A stretch of DNA of 64,000 nt from Nitrospira sp. (GCA_030692565.1 JAUYAO010000022.1:62001-126000); one strand, 5' to 3'; positions 35,626-46,574 are shown, counted from the first letter of the stretch. Translations and numbers: made by a program. The notes: a model not told the origin generated them from the sequence alone.

Positions 35626-36330
35626 TCACACATCCATCGCCGCGCCATTCTTCTTCAGCCATTCCTTTCGCTCATGGTAGTCAGGCATGACCTTGTCCAT
35701 CTCATTCCAGAACGCCTGGGTGTGATCCATGCAATGAACGTGACAGAGTTCGTGCGCCACGATGTAGTCAATAATAGTTGGAGGGGCCATCATGCACTTC
35801 CAATGAAAGGCGAGATTGCCTTTCGGTGAGCAAGAAGCCCACCGGTGTCCAAGCTCTCGCACATCGATGTCGCGAGGCGTCACCCCGACCTTTGGCGCGT
35901 AATAGCGCACTCGCTGGGTGATACGCTCAAGGCCACGTACGATGAAGTAGTCCCGAAACGCGGATTTCGCGGCGGCCACTTCACCCTGATCGACCAAATC
36001 ACGGCGCAGACAAAACCGTCCACCCTTTAACAATAGCGGCTCTTCCTGGTCCGCGACGAGAGAGAGCCGGTAGGAGCGGCCGAGATAGAGAAACCCCTCA
36101 CCGTTGCGATACTCGCGCAAGACCCGCGTGGCGTTGAGATCGCGCCACTCCGCAAGCGTTTTATAGATCCAGTACTGCTTCGACTGGATGATATCCTCAA
36201 TATGTTCATCGGGAAGCTCAGCCGGCGCGCGTACGATGACCCGCCCGTCTCGCTCAACCACGATATCTGCCGTCGCACGGCGGCTTCTGACAACCCCATA
36301 GACGATGTCCTGGTTACGCGATACCGTCAT
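35626..36330 (-). CDS. DUF45/YgjP-like (M48-type) metallopeptidase
   Basis: The 234-residue protein matches the DUF45 (YgjP, WLM-related) family. The zinc site is HELCHVHCMDHTQAFW (about 191-206), with the HExxH helix and a third His, and GHRWASCSPKGNLAFHW precedes it. Genes of this family are often found next to type I restriction genes. Here it overlaps the hsdR stop by four bases, so it is the last gene of the hsd operon. Substrate unknown. Confidence 0.88.
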   Translation of the reverse strand: MTVSRNQDIVYGVVRSRRATADIVVERDGRVIVRAPAELPDEHIEDIIQSKQYWIYKTLAEWRDLNATRVLREYRNGEGFLYLGRSYRLSLVADQEEPLLLKGGRFCLRRDLVDQGEVAAAKSAFRDYFIVRGLERITQRVRYYAPKVGVTPRDIDVRELGHRWASCSPKGNLAFHWKCMMAPPTIIDYIVAHELCHVHCMDHTQAFWNEMDKVMPDYHERKEWLKKNGAAMDV

Positions 36331-39300
36331 TTCGTCAGTTCCTCATGGCGTTTTTCTGCAAGCTTGACGATCTCAACGGCAATTCGTTCATGCTGCTCGG
36401 CGAGTTGCGGAATATTGGCGAGAAGAATTTCGGTGTCGATATCGCCTCGCAGCCGCTTCACTTCAATCGGCTTCTTCCAAAAGTCGATAATCCCGATCGA
36501 ATCTTGAAGCATCTCCACAATGCGCAGCATGAGTTCCTTCAATCGCTGCCGGTCCTGGGAGGGCACATCGCCTTGATTGAAGGCCAGTTGCGTCACGTAA
36601 TCATAGAACGTCGTGGCTTCCCTGGTCAGCCCTTCGATGGCTTCGGTGCGCCCCGCTAATGCTTCCGATCTGAGCTGCTCATAACCCTCCGCCAACGCCT
36701 CCCAGTTATTCTTGTGCTCCTGAATAAGTTTTTCCAATTTATCGCTCAATCGTTTATAGAAGGCTGGGTCTTCGTCGAAATGTACCGTATAGTGCTTGCG
36801 AAGGGCATGTTCCATCTCGCTTGCCTTGGCCTCAGGATCGCCACCGGCATGCGTCCGCACACTGGCCAGAAAATCGGCTGAGAGCAATTCGACAGGAGGA
36901 ATCTTCGGGTTAATGCCGAGGTCAATGAGGTGCTCATTGATGAGCGCTTTCACCTTGGCCCCGGCATCGGCAAGGTCGAGCGAATCGTCCTTGTAGCGCT
37001 CCTTCACCATCCGCAAGAGATACCCGAATCGCCGAGCCGGCCCTCGATATGAATGTCCCGATTCGTGCGGCAGAATCAGGTTCAAGCTCTGGAGAAACGC
37101 CTTCAAATAGACCTCAAAGTCCGCTCGCCGCTTGATGTCCTTCATGGCGCCGACGGCTGCATGCACCACGGCGACTTCTGCCGCCGGTGTTGTCAGTCTC
37201 CCCGTCACAAACGCCTCGATCTCCGCGACGCCGGCTGACCTAAAGTGTTGCAAGAGCCGTTGATACCGCTCTTCAAGGATCGGCACTTCCGTGAGCAGAT
37301 TCTTCAGCCCCTGCTGGATGTCCTGCGCATCTTCCTCGGCATAGATGGATAAGGCGTGGGTCAAATGATTGGCCAGTCCGATATAGTCCACGATGAAGCC
37401 CCGGGACTTACCCTTCGACACGCGGTTCACACGGGCGATGGCTTGCAGCAGGTTATGCTCGCGCAAGCGTTTGTCGATATACATGACCTGCTCGACCGGC
37501 GCGTCGAAGCCGGTCAGCAGCATGTCGCAGACGATCAGAAAGGCAATGCCCGTGAGGTCCTTATCCGGATCGTCGAGATCAAACGGTTTGCAGAAGTTTT
37601 CCACCGCATTCCAGCGCTTGGCCTCCTTGCGGGCCTCCGTGATCACCGCAAGCTCATTCGTGGCATCGGACGACACCACCACCACCGCCTTCAAGAATGC
37701 GATGCGCCGGATCAAGTCCAGCTGAGGCGTAGGCTTCCGCTTCTCCGATTCAAGCCGCTCGACCAGCGCCGCTCGCATGAACTGTTGATACCGGATGGCC
37801 GCCAGCTTGGAGTGGCACACCACCTGAGCCTTGAATCCGTCGGGCAGGATGTTGTCGATATAATGGCCCACCAAATCACGGGCGATGGCTTCGATGCGCT
37901 TCTCCGCTTCGAGGATGTCGCCGCTCGCGCCGTACTTTTTCTTGATCGCCAGCAACTCTTCTTCTGTGCGGTCCTTAAATAGATCTTCAAATTTCGTATC
38001 GAAGCCGTGCTTGTCCTTCAACGCGGTATCCGCCGTGCGGCCTTCGTAGAGAATTTGCAGCGTCGCATGGTCGTTGACCGCGTCCATCAGCTTGTAGGTA
38101 TCGATGTATTCGCCGAACCGTTTCACCGTCCGTCTCGTGCCATGCTGTTCGGTAATGAGAGGGGTCCCGGTGAAGGCAATCCTGGTCGCGTTCGGGAAGG
38201 CCTCGAAGAGGTTGTCGCCGAGATCTGAGCTTTGTGTGCGGTGCGCCTCGTCGATCATCAGGAGAATCCGCTCCGACCGGTTCACGATGCCAGAGGTCTC
38301 CGCCGTCGGAGGTTTACCATAAAGCGCCAGTGTCTCGGCCACCATCAGCGGCAATTCCTCTGTCCGTTCTGTGAATTTGTGGACCATCACCATATTCACA
38401 TCAGACGCGTCGGTGCTCAGGTGCTCCCGGAGCTGGGCGGTACTGGCGATGATGTTCACCTTCCCGCCTATCAGGCGAGCGGTCGCAGACAGCTGCGCTT
38501 CCAGGTCGATCCGGTCGTTGACCATCACAATCTTAAAGTCGGCCAGATCGGAAGAAGCCCGCAGCATCCTGGCGACGAACACCATCGTGAGCGATTTACC
38601 GGATCCTTGTGTATGCCAGACCACGCCGGATCGTTCCTCCGCCGTCTTACCCCTGCGCAACCGTTCGAGAATGCGGCGGGCGGCCCGGTATTGCTGATAG
38701 CGGCAAACCACCTTCACTCGCTTGCCCTCATCCGTATCCATGAAGACCGTGCAGGTGCGCAGCAGATCGAGCAATGTGTCCGGAGCCAGCAGACCCTGAA
38801 TCATCGTTTTCTGCTCACGCGCAATGCCAAGCGGCGGCTGATAGGAGCGGCGGCTTTCCGGCCAGATATCTTTCCAGGCATGAAAATGTTCGTGACCGGA
38901 GGTGATCGTGCCGAACTCCGCCTTCTCCCCGCAGGTCCGGATCAAGAGCAGGTTGGAATAGAACAGGCGCGGCTCACCTTCGCGCAGTCCCGCGGCAATC
39001 GTCTCAGGCCGCGCATTCCTGTAGCGGAGCAATTGTTCGAACGCAGCGTGCAGCGGGTTGGCGGTATTGGGATCGCCGATCTTCGCCTCGACCACCACCA
39101 GCGGAATGCCGTTCACAAAGAGGACGATGTCGGGGATGATGCAGCTCTTCACGCAGCCCGGCGTATCGATGCGGAACTGGTTGATGGCGTGAAAGACGTT
39201 CCGCTCCGGATGGGCGAAGTCGATCAACCGCACCACCGGGTCCGCCTCCCCGGTCAGTTCATTCACATCCACTTGCGCCTTGAAGAACAGCGCCTGCACC

Positions 39301-39581
39301 GCCTCATTCGCCTCCAACAATGTCCGGCTGGGCTGGCGGACGATCTGGTCGCGCAGATCATCGAGCTGGCGATCCGTCAACCAGGCCAGGCCATCGGCGG
39401 TGAGATTGAGCGAGCGGACCGACGTGCGGAAGACCTCCGGCAGGAGCCACTCGCGGAAGCTCCCGCGCAGGCTGGCAACCGGGTCGGAGGGAATGAAGCC
39501 CTGCCCCTGGTCGATGACCGACCAGCCCAGAGAGGCAAGCTGGTCGAGGAACGGTTTTTCGACGTGGAGGTATTCCGACAT
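36327..39581 (-). CDS. hsdR: Type I restriction endonuclease subunit R
   Basis: HsdR cuts unmodified DNA after translocating it. The 1084-residue protein has the nuclease domain near the N-terminus (IIPDIVLFVNGIPLVVVEAK, with the Asp and ExK of the PD-(D/E)xK site), then an SF2 helicase core: HTQGSGKSLTM (Walker A), LLMIDEAHRTQ, AFTGTPL, LTGFDAPVEQVMYIDK and QAIARVNRV. A C-terminal helical domain follows. It looks intact. The order on the minus strand is hsdM, hsdS, AlbA_2 gene, hsdR, DUF45 gene. A gap of 118 bases separates it from the AlbA_2 gene and may hold its own promoter. Confidence 0.95.
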   Translation of the reverse strand: MSEYLHVEKPFLDQLASLGWSVIDQGQGFIPSDPVASLRGSFREWLLPEVFRTSVRSLNLTADGLAWLTDRQLDDLRDQIVRQPSRTLLEANEAVQALFFKAQVDVNELTGEADPVVRLIDFAHPERNVFHAINQFRIDTPGCVKSCIIPDIVLFVNGIPLVVVEAKIGDPNTANPLHAAFEQLLRYRNARPETIAAGLREGEPRLFYSNLLLIRTCGEKAEFGTITSGHEHFHAWKDIWPESRRSYQPPLGIAREQKTMIQGLLAPDTLLDLLRTCTVFMDTDEGKRVKVVCRYQQYRAARRILERLRRGKTAEERSGVVWHTQGSGKSLTMVFVARMLRASSDLADFKIVMVNDRIDLEAQLSATARLIGGKVNIIASTAQLREHLSTDASDVNMVMVHKFTERTEELPLMVAETLALYGKPPTAETSGIVNRSERILLMIDEAHRTQSSDLGDNLFEAFPNATRIAFTGTPLITEQHGTRRTVKRFGEYIDTYKLMDAVNDHATLQILYEGRTADTALKDKHGFDTKFEDLFKDRTEEELLAIKKKYGASGDILEAEKRIEAIARDLVGHYIDNILPDGFKAQVVCHSKLAAIRYQQFMRAALVERLESEKRKPTPQLDLIRRIAFLKAVVVVSSDATNELAVITEARKEAKRWNAVENFCKPFDLDDPDKDLTGIAFLIVCDMLLTGFDAPVEQVMYIDKRLREHNLLQAIARVNRVSKGKSRGFIVDYIGLANHLTHALSIYAEEDAQDIQQGLKNLLTEVPILEERYQRLLQHFRSAGVAEIEAFVTGRLTTPAAEVAVVHAAVGAMKDIKRRADFEVYLKAFLQSLNLILPHESGHSYRGPARRFGYLLRMVKERYKDDSLDLADAGAKVKALINEHLIDLGINPKIPPVELLSADFLASVRTHAGGDPEAKASEMEHALRKHYTVHFDEDPAFYKRLSDKLEKLIQEHKNNWEALAEGYEQLRSEALAGRTEAIEGLTREATTFYDYVTQLAFNQGDVPSQDRQRLKELMLRIVEMLQDSIGIIDFWKKPIEVKRLRGDIDTEILLANIPQLAEQHERIAVEIVKLAEKRHEELTK

Positions 39582-39699
39582 GAAATTCTTTTCTCTTTGT
39601 CTAAACGATAGAAACTTGCCACGAGTAGACTATTCCTAACTCCTTCATATTTCAGAATTTCAGCTGACCAGAACCCTGCAAGAAAGGCTAAAAAGAAAG

Positions 39700-41382
39700 C
39701 TAAATTTTCTGATTGGAAGCCGGTTTAGCTAACCTCCAGATTGCCGCTGGACCATGGCCTTCGCAGGTCAGCGTACCTTCACGCCGCATCTCTTGCAGCA
39801 GATTTCGAATTCGGTTGGTTTTCTGGTCTAACGAGAGGGCGTCGGAAATCTTCTCCCGCAGGAAACCTTCGATGTCTCCTCTTACAGACTGCTCGAATTT
39901 CTCCAAAAAAGAAACCACCAACGCCTTGTAGTGCGTTTTGTCCAGCCCGCGATGCTTGATATACGCCGCCTTGGTTCCGGTAACGGCAGCAATGTGCGCG
40001 GAGATGAAGACGTTCGGGCGGCGACCTTCGATCAGCTTCCATTTCTTGAGTCTAGCGAAAGTCTCATCATCAATCGGGCGCTTCTTCTGGACCTTGTCCA
40101 GGGCAATAATCGTGTCCAAATCAAGATCCGTATGGTCCATCAGCATCCGTGTATACTTTTCATCGAGGATCTTTCCCATATGACGCACTTTCACGCGGCC
40201 CGGCTCGGCCAAATCAAAATCCGGCAGGGGGAAGAAACGGGAACGCTGAATCGTGAACATTCTCCTGATGCCGCTACCGATGGTGTCAATCATATTCAGG
40301 TTCACCATAGCCTGAGCCAGGAAGGGATTCCGGTACACCTCCGGAGGCGCATCGCGGTGAATCATATTCTCAACTGATCCAGGGATGAACCCGCCAAGGT
40401 TCGTGAAGAGGAGCGAATCCGGTTCTTCTACAACATTGATCCTGCCGCCAAGGCGATAATCTTGATGCGCAATGCAGTTATGAAGAGTCTCGCGCACCAC
40501 CCACTCGTCATATTGCTTCACTTCCGTCGGAAAGAGGGTAGCGCTCGAAAGATAGCGATAGGTGAGATTCCGCACTCGGCTGAACACTTGGTTCACCGCT
40601 AAGATAAAGGGCGGGCCGAAATGGGCATAGTCCTTCTCCATTCCCCTCTCGTCCTTCAACACCCAGGTGATTTGTGCGACGGCAGGCATCAGCAGTGACG
40701 ACGCCTCTAGCCTTCCCAGCAGAACAAGCGCCGCATGGGTGACCCGCCCTTCCAGGCAGACCTTCGTCTTGTTGAGAAACGTCATGTCGTCCCAGCCATC
40801 AATGTCCTTGGCCAGTTTCGGATGCTTCTCTTTGAACTGGCTCCGTGCGAATTGGATGGCGGGCGGATCGAGATGGGCGAGAGTCGCAGAGGAGCAGACC
40901 TGCGCGGACCAGTCCTCCCTCAAGGGAGCCCGAATGCGATCGATTTCCGAGAGCGATAGCGGACTGACCGATTCCCCATGCCGCCCATACACGCGGCCGC
41001 GCCATTCCGTCGGGACGCCATTGATGCTGGCAGGGATCTGGAAGAGCAGCACGCGCTGATCCTCGACGCGTAAATCATGAATCGCATGGAAGGTGAGCTG
41101 ATGATTGGTCTCCTGTGCAATCTCATGCTTGAGCTTGTTTAGCGAGTCCTGGCTTTCTTTATAGCGTGTTCCGCAGGCGCGCCTCGGATGCTCGTTCGTT
41201 ACGCCGAGCACCAACCAGCCAAAGGCTTGTGCGTAAAGACAGGCCTCGTTGCTCAAAGCCGAGAAGTAGCGGCCGAGTTGATCGAAGTCAAACTCACCCC
41301 GCGCCGCCTTGAACTCTACCCACTCCGTCTCAGCAGGCAAAGCGAGAAGCTCTTGCAGCTTCTTATGTACCTCCAGCGTCAT
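39700..41382 (-). CDS. Schlafen/AlbA_2 domain ATP-binding protein
   Basis: The 560-residue protein starts with an AlbA_2 (Schlafen-like) domain, about 15-150: ETEWVEFKAARGEFDFDQLGRYFSALSNEA and GWLVLGVTNE. A middle region and an ATPase-like block follow (RETLHNCIAHQDYRLGGRINV, FTNLGGFIPGS, NLNMIDTIGSGIRRM, about 300-420). The end looks like a winged helix. Such proteins are annotated as transcriptional regulators or RNA-acting effectors and often lie inside type I restriction loci. It starts on the base where hsdS stops (TGATG), so it is coupled to it. Whether it regulates the locus or is an effector is not clear. Confidence 0.85.
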   Translation of the reverse strand: MTLEVHKKLQELLALPAETEWVEFKAARGEFDFDQLGRYFSALSNEACLYAQAFGWLVLGVTNEHPRRACGTRYKESQDSLNKLKHEIAQETNHQLTFHAIHDLRVEDQRVLLFQIPASINGVPTEWRGRVYGRHGESVSPLSLSEIDRIRAPLREDWSAQVCSSATLAHLDPPAIQFARSQFKEKHPKLAKDIDGWDDMTFLNKTKVCLEGRVTHAALVLLGRLEASSLLMPAVAQITWVLKDERGMEKDYAHFGPPFILAVNQVFSRVRNLTYRYLSSATLFPTEVKQYDEWVVRETLHNCIAHQDYRLGGRINVVEEPDSLLFTNLGGFIPGSVENMIHRDAPPEVYRNPFLAQAMVNLNMIDTIGSGIRRMFTIQRSRFFPLPDFDLAEPGRVKVRHMGKILDEKYTRMLMDHTDLDLDTIIALDKVQKKRPIDDETFARLKKWKLIEGRRPNVFISAHIAAVTGTKAAYIKHRGLDKTHYKALVVSFLEKFEQSVRGDIEGFLREKISDALSLDQKTNRIRNLLQEMRREGTLTCEGHGPAAIWRLAKPASNQKI

Positions 41383-42674
41383 CAGACCATGGCCCCCACA
41401 GGTTCAGCCACCTTCACGCGCACACGGCCGGTCAGAAGGTCTTGCATGAGGCCGTGTTTGATCTGCGTACTATTGGCCAGATGACGCTGCGCAAGCCGCA
41501 GGCTTTGGTCTAGGCTACCGAGTCGCTCGGTAATTCGTGATTGCTCATCAGGATCACAATATGGGAACAGAAGGCGTTCCATGACATTGTTGTTGAGGCT
41601 TGGCATTGTCGTTCCCACAGCCATCCCTGCGATCTGCCGCTGAACGACATCATGCCGATAAACAAGAGCCGCAAAGTCCCCGTGCAATGAGCTTCGACCG
41701 AGCCGCAGCAAGAAGCACCCTGTTCCACAGAGCCAAGCTTCTTCACGATCCGTAATCACTGAGGCACGTGATAGGTCTCCTCGGCGCGCAATGACGATAT
41801 CGCCAGTCTTCATCCGGTGACGCGAAAGATCTTCAGCGCGCCGCTCAGATATTCGTGCAATCTGTTCCGTCGAAACGATGCCATCGTTGATATCCTGCGG
41901 CATCACCACGGGCACACCCTCATGCTGATATTCATAGGCGTGAAGCTGACTCCCGAAAGGACCGGTCTGAAAATACCCACCGCATTCCTTCAGAATTACG
42001 CCCAGCCGCCTCACCTCCCACTCTTTCGGAATCCAGCCGAGGGGGGATTCTTTGTAGAGTTGGGGGGCTTGGGCGCTGGTGGGGCGAAGGTGGCCGTCGG
42101 GGGACAAGCCACGAGTAAAGAGGTCGTGCATCAGCCCCGCCTTGATCTGCTGATACTTCGCAATCAACGCCTCCGTATGCTCAATCGCCTCGTCCACCGT
42201 CGAAAGAATTTCGGCGATCCGACATTGCTGCGATAACGAGAATTCGGGAAAGAGGATCTGTCCTATCGTTGATTGATTGATAGAGGGAAGAGCACCAGTT
42301 TGAACGTAGTTGGCAAAATCTACCGAGCATAAAAAGTGATAGAGAAACTCCGGATCAGCAGTCGTTGGAACCGCAGCCATCATATTATTATCAATGATGG
42401 TTGGCTCCATAAGCATTCTGCGTCTATTCAGCAATAAGGCTGCACCGACTTTTGCAAATACTGTTGAACGAGGTGGAAACGCACTTGCGTGTAGCTGTTC
42501 TGCAACAACCCTGTCCACATAGTTATTGGCAACCGTGATTGTCCTCTGATTGCCAGGCAAGGACATATCGCTTACTTTGATGAAAGCAACATCGCCTTCC
42601 TGGTTTCCCTGAAATGACTCTGGGAAGCCAGTCCCCCCTTTCAAAGTACAGTAGTTGCTAAGCGGCCTACTCAT
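41382..42674 (-). CDS. hsdS: Type I restriction-modification specificity subunit
   Basis: HsdS sets the DNA target through two recognition domains. The 430-residue protein has a first TRD (about 5-140), a central conserved helix ([37 protein letters not shown], about 160-195), a second TRD (about 220-370, with [28 protein letters not shown]) and the C-terminal helix ([29 protein letters not shown]). The two-half layout is complete. It overlaps hsdM by eight bases. Confidence 0.94.
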   Translation of the reverse strand: MSRPLSNYCTLKGGTGFPESFQGNQEGDVAFIKVSDMSLPGNQRTITVANNYVDRVVAEQLHASAFPPRSTVFAKVGAALLLNRRRMLMEPTIIDNNMMAAVPTTADPEFLYHFLCSVDFANYVQTGALPSINQSTIGQILFPEFSLSQQCRIAEILSTVDEAIEHTEALIAKYQQIKAGLMHDLFTRGLSPDGHLRPTSAQAPQLYKESPLGWIPKEWEVRRLGVILKECGGYFQTGPFGSQLHAYEYQHEGVPVVMPQDINDGIVSTEQIARISERRAEDLSRHRMKTGDIVIARRGDLSRASVITDREEAWLCGTGCFLLRLGRSSLHGDFAALVYRHDVVQRQIAGMAVGTTMPSLNNNVMERLLFPYCDPDEQSRITERLGSLDQSLRLAQRHLANSTQIKHGLMQDLLTGRVRVKVAEPVGAMV

Positions 42675-45600
42675 ATCCCAACTCTGTCAAGATCGTTTTC
42701 AACTTCGCCGCTTCGGCGTCCCGTTTGGCTTCGATGATCTTGGCTGTTACTGCATACTTCGCATGCAAGTTTTCCAGCGCAGCGGTGCAGGCTCGTTGGT
42801 CGGCGCGGAGATAACCCTCGTAGGTCTGAACGAGTATTCGGTGCAGGCGGTCGAGGATGACGCGGCGGGCCTCGTCCCGGTCGATCTTCTCGCGAGCGGC
42901 AGTCACCAGTTCTTCCTTCTTCTTTTCCGTGGCACGGAGGTCGGCCTTCAATTGCCTTTCCTCGTCCTCCAGTGCTTTATGACGGGCAAGCCGTATCTCC
43001 GCCGCTTCGGCGTGAGCGATGAACTTGGACTGGTCACGTTTTTCTTTCTTTGCCAGCTTGGCTTGGGCTTTCGCTTCCTTCAGTTCAGCCTTGAGCGCCT
43101 TCACCTCGCTGTCGGGTAACAGGCCGGTATCGTCGCTGTCTTCGTAGGCCTCTTCATCGGCAGCGGCAAAGAGGGCAGACAGCTCAGCCAGACGCAGACG
43201 CTTCTGCTCCATGTCGGCCAAAACTTCAGGAAACTGGCTCTGGAGAATGTCGTCGTCGGGAATCAGCTCCGGTCCCCATCCGCTGAAGGCAATTGACTTG
43301 AATTCCGGTTTGAAGAACTCGAAATAGCTGGCCAGTGCGCCGCGAATCTGATGCTCCGTCAGGATGGAAGACGCGCCCTCACCCTGCCCTCTCCCGGTGG
43401 GAGAGGGAAACCGTTGCGTGATGCTGGACAGCAGCGTGCGTCGAAGCTCGTAGACATTGCCCCGCTTGCCATTCTTCGGCGCGAGAGATTCGATGAGCGA
43501 AAGGTGCTCCTTCCACCACAGCTCCAATGTTTCAAGAAAACGCGTATGGGCCTTTGCGACTCCTGGGTCGCTCTTGACCAGTTCCGCGAGGGCGCGACGG
43601 TCGGTAACTGCTGGGGCGAAGTCAACATAAATGCCCTCACCCCTCCCCTCTCCCAGAGGGAGAGGGCCACTCTCGGTCACGGAATGTGGGTCACCCTCTC
43701 CCTTCGGGAGAGGGCAGGGTGAGGGTCCTGCGGCTTGCGATTCCACCACAGCTTGATAGACCGCCTCCAAGACTGCTTCGGTCTCAGCCAGCACCTGATT
43801 GTTCCAAAAGCGGAGCGTCCGGATGCCAGTCTTGACAAGAAAGGACTCTCTTCGCGCATCGTGCGCGCGCCCCGCCAGCTCATTGTGCTGCCCCCCATCC
43901 ACCTCGACGGCGAGTTTCAACTCATGACAGTAGAAATCGAGGACATACGGTTCGAGCGGATGTTGGCGGCGAAATTTGTATCCAGCGATCTGGCGATCCC
44001 GTAAGAGTTGCCACATGAGGGCTTCCGCATCGGTACGCTCTTGACGGAGGGTGCGTGCCAACTGGAGGAGCTCATAAGGCAGCGGTGTGTTCGTGCGCAT
44101 GTCGGATGACGGGTTTTCTGCCCTCACCCCAGCCCTCTCCCAAGGGGAGAGGGAGCCGCTGGTGCGTGAGATGAATACGCGATCGCGCAAGCCTGGATAG
44201 TTCTTCCAGAAGTGGCTGAGTGCGTCGACCTCCACCACTGGCACCCCGCCTTGTAGATGGGCTCGTACGTCGTGCGGCTCAGGTGGCGGGGCATTGTCCA
44301 CGTAGCGGCGGATGTTGCAGTTGAAGTCTTCGGCGGCGATCTCGCTGACCGGTACAAGCCTGGCGTAGCCTTCGACATTCTTTCGTTCACGATAGACGTG
44401 AACCATCTTTGAGATGTCTTCTGGACGGAGGAAGTTCTGCGCCTTGCCTTCGCGGTATTCCCGGTCGGCGTTGATGAAGAAAACCTGCTTGCGAGAAGCG
44501 GCATCCTTCTTGTTCATCACGAGCACACAGGCTGGAATGCCCGTCCCGTAGAACAGCCCCGCGGGCAGGCCGATGATTGCCTCCAGCCAGCCACGCTCGA
44601 TGAAATGTTTGCGCGCTTCCTTCTCCTCGCCGCCCCGGAACAGCACACCATGGGGCATGATGGTGGCCATCTTTCCGTCCGCCTTGAGCACGGCCAGCAT
44701 GTGCTGGACGAACATGAGGTCGGCTTTCTTGCCCTTCTCCGGCATCCAGACGGCGAAGCGGCCTGAATATTCGATATCTTTTTTGATGTAGTTCTGGCTG
44801 AAGGGCGGATTGGCGAGGACACGGTCATAACGCTTGAGTTCGTTGTTCTCGGCCTTATGCTGCGGGCGGCGGATCGTATCCTCCTGGCGGATATTGGCGT
44901 CAGCAATGCCATGCAGCAGCATGTTCATTTTGCAGATGGACCAGGTGGTGCCGATGCTCTCTTGGCCAAAGAACGAGACGTCCTTCGGGTTTCCGCCGCA
45001 CTCACGAATATAATCGCGCGTCTGAATGAGCATGCCGCCGGAGCCGCAGGTCGGGTCATAGATGCTCATGCCAGGATGAGGATCGACGATCTCCACAAGG
45101 GTGCGCACTACATCAGCCGGCGTATAGAACTCGCCGGCCTTCTTCCCTGCCGAGTCGGCAAAGAATTTGATGAGGTATTCATAGGCGGCGCCGAGTAAGT
45201 CGGGAAACTCGAAGTTCTCGTCGCGGAGCGGAATCTTTTCGAAGTTCTGCACGAAGTTCGACAGCGTGTCGTCGTCGAGCGTGCGCTGGCCGATCTTGCG
45301 GTTGAAGTTGATGTGTTTGAGCACATCCTGGAGCGCTTCAACGTTGGCGTCCTCCAAGGCTTCGAGGGCTTTATTGAGTCCACTGCCGACATTGGTCTTT
45401 AGATGGCGAATCTTCGACCAGCGCGCGCGCTCAGGAACGAAGAAGGTGTATTTGTCCGGATTGGTGAGCTGCGCGGCAACTTTAGCCTCCGACATGCCCC
45501 TGGCTTTCAACTCTTTCGCCAGTTGTTCTTGCTCCTGATCGAAGAGATCGCTCATTCGTTTCAGGAAGAGCATGCCGAAAATGTATTCCTTGTACTCGGA

Positions 45601-45678
45601 CGCATCCATGTTCCCGCGCAGGTCGTCGCAGGCGCGGAACAGGAGGCTGGACAGCTGGCTGAGGGTGAGTTTGGTCAT
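42667..45678 (-). CDS. hsdM: Type I DNA methyltransferase subunit HsdM with an internal DUF559 endonuclease domain
   Basis: HsdM methylates adenine in the target and forms the core of the R2M2S complex. The 1003-residue protein has HsdM_N (about 1-150), the N6-adenine methyltransferase core (about 155-480: PTCGSGGML and the catalytic [11 protein letters not shown]), then a C-terminal region ending in a long coiled coil (about 790-1000). Between RDRVFIS (about 503) and YVDFAPAV (about 682) lies an in-frame insert of some 180 residues that holds a DUF559 domain and palindrome-coded linkers. A further palindrome sits near residue 765. Typical HsdM proteins are 500-850 residues. The start at 45678 begins the HsdM_N-like [22 protein letters not shown]; the frame is open to 45846. 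Confidence 0.93.
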   Translation of the reverse strand: MTKLTLSQLSSLLFRACDDLRGNMDASEYKEYIFGMLFLKRMSDLFDQEQEQLAKELKARGMSEAKVAAQLTNPDKYTFFVPERARWSKIRHLKTNVGSGLNKALEALEDANVEALQDVLKHINFNRKIGQRTLDDDTLSNFVQNFEKIPLRDENFEFPDLLGAAYEYLIKFFADSAGKKAGEFYTPADVVRTLVEIVDPHPGMSIYDPTCGSGGMLIQTRDYIRECGGNPKDVSFFGQESIGTTWSICKMNMLLHGIADANIRQEDTIRRPQHKAENNELKRYDRVLANPPFSQNYIKKDIEYSGRFAVWMPEKGKKADLMFVQHMLAVLKADGKMATIMPHGVLFRGGEEKEARKHFIERGWLEAIIGLPAGLFYGTGIPACVLVMNKKDAASRKQVFFINADREYREGKAQNFLRPEDISKMVHVYRERKNVEGYARLVPVSEIAAEDFNCNIRRYVDNAPPPEPHDVRAHLQGGVPVVEVDALSHFWKNYPGLRDRVFISRTSGSLSPWERAGVRAENPSSDMRTNTPLPYELLQLARTLRQERTDAEALMWQLLRDRQIAGYKFRRQHPLEPYVLDFYCHELKLAVEVDGGQHNELAGRAHDARRESFLVKTGIRTLRFWNNQVLAETEAVLEAVYQAVVESQAAGPSPCPLPKGEGDPHSVTESGPLPLGEGRGEGIYVDFAPAVTDRRALAELVKSDPGVAKAHTRFLETLELWWKEHLSLIESLAPKNGKRGNVYELRRTLLSSITQRFPSPTGRGQGEGASSILTEHQIRGALASYFEFFKPEFKSIAFSGWGPELIPDDDILQSQFPEVLADMEQKRLRLAELSALFAAADEEAYEDSDDTGLLPDSEVKALKAELKEAKAQAKLAKKEKRDQSKFIAHAEAAEIRLARHKALEDEERQLKADLRATEKKKEELVTAAREKIDRDEARRVILDRLHRILVQTYEGYLRADQRACTAALENLHAKYAVTAKIIEAKRDAEAAKLKTILTELGYE
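43374..43411. repeat. C-rich palindromic repeat in hsdM 3' part
   Basis: CCCTCACCCTGCCCTCTCCC is followed by GGTGGGAGAGGG, forming a hairpin. It is translated in frame as [15 protein letters not shown], about 75 codons after the DUF559 insert. Confidence 0.8.
43633..44168 (-). mobile_element. In-frame DUF559 cassette bounded by palindromic repeats, inside hsdM
   Basis: The segment interrupts the HsdM sequence. On the plus strand it holds palindromes at 43633-43668, 43693-43726 and 44120-44154, all with CCCTCACCC/CCCTCTCCC cores. Between them (about 44100 down to 43733) is a complete DUF559 domain: [51 protein letters not shown] and [23 protein letters not shown]559 is a Vsr-like PD-(D/E)xK nuclease family; the Asp of LDFYC and the Glu/Asp of VEVDGGQH are present, so it may be active. 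No stop codon or frameshift occurs, so it is translated with HsdM. Confidence 0.75.
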
Positions 45679-45797
45679 ACCGCGCCGAAGTCTAGCGAAT
45701 TCCCCCTGGTGGGGCAATGAGAATGGATGCTGAAGTCCAGCCGCCACCGACATGTTCCGCCTTGACACCGGCTCAAAGCAGGTGTTACCACGCTGCC

Positions 45798-46574
45798 ATG
45801 CTACGAACCGGACAGCCGCCCGTGACACAGGATTCCCACGCGCCACCCCAAGCCGTATCGACCTGGTCCGGACCGGCGCGCGAACAGGCCGTGCAACGGA
45901 TGTTCACCGCCATCGCCGGTGTCTACGATCTCAACAACACGCTGCTGAGTTTCGGACTCCATTACCGCTGGAAGAAAATCACGGCGTCGTTCGTCCCGCA
46001 CGTCGAACAGGGCACGGCGCTCGATGTGGGCGCCGGCACGGCAGACTTAGCTTTATTAGTCGAGCCCCGCATGGGGACCAACGGCCGCGTGGTCGCCTCC
46101 GATCTCAATCACGCGATGCTCGCCGAGGGGCTCAAGAAGGTGGATCTCAAAGGGCGCACGGGCAAGATCTCCTGCCTGCAAGCCAATGCAGAGCATCTCG
46201 GATTCACGGACAACACGTTCGATGCAGTGACGACCGGCTTCTGCATGCGTAACGTCGGCAACCTCCCGCAAGCGGTCGGTGAAATTCGCCGGGTGATGAA
46301 ACCGGGCGGCACGTTTGTCTGCCTGGAGTTCTCCCGTCCGGTCTTTGGATGGCTGCGGGCACTCTATGATTGGTATTCGTTTACATTGCTGCCCTGGATC
46401 GGAACGAAGGTCGCGCGGGACACGACCGGCGTGTATGAGTATCTACCCGCCTCGATCCGCACGTTCCCCGATCAGGAGCGACTCTGCCAGGTCCTGCGCG
46501 AGGCCGGCTTCCGCCAAGTGTCCTATAAGAACCTCACGGGCGGGATCGTCGCGATCCATGTGGCGGTGAAGTGA
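45798..46574 (+). CDS. ubiE: Demethylmenaquinone methyltransferase, UbiE/MenG family
   Basis: This SAM-dependent enzyme does the C-methylation in menaquinone (or ubiquinone) synthesis. The 258-residue protein has the family opening [29 protein letters not shown], the SAM-binding [13 protein letters not shown] (about 76-88), [18 protein letters not shown] and [15 protein letters not shown], and it ends with [13 protein letters not shown]. The frame is open to 45717 but similarity begins well after the ATG at 45798. It is divergent from hsdM and followed by a heptamer cluster. Confidence 0.93.
   Translation: MLRTGQPPVTQDSHAPPQAVSTWSGPAREQAVQRMFTAIAGVYDLNNTLLSFGLHYRWKKITASFVPHVEQGTALDVGAGTADLALLVEPRMGTNGRVVASDLNHAMLAEGLKKVDLKGRTGKISCLQANAEHLGFTDNTFDAVTTGFCMRNVGNLPQAVGEIRRVMKPGGTFVCLEFSRPVFGWLRALYDWYSFTLLPWIGTKVARDTTGVYEYLPASIRTFPDQERLCQVLREAGFRQVSYKNLTGGIVAIHVAVK

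Noticed and set aside
33807-35690. Plus-strand open frame of 627 codons
   Set aside because: It is the antisense of the GHKL ATPase and DUF45 genes, is Arg/Gly-rich and shows no domain.
38232-39611. Plus-strand open frame of 459 codons
   Set aside because: Antisense of hsdR, which has all its motifs.
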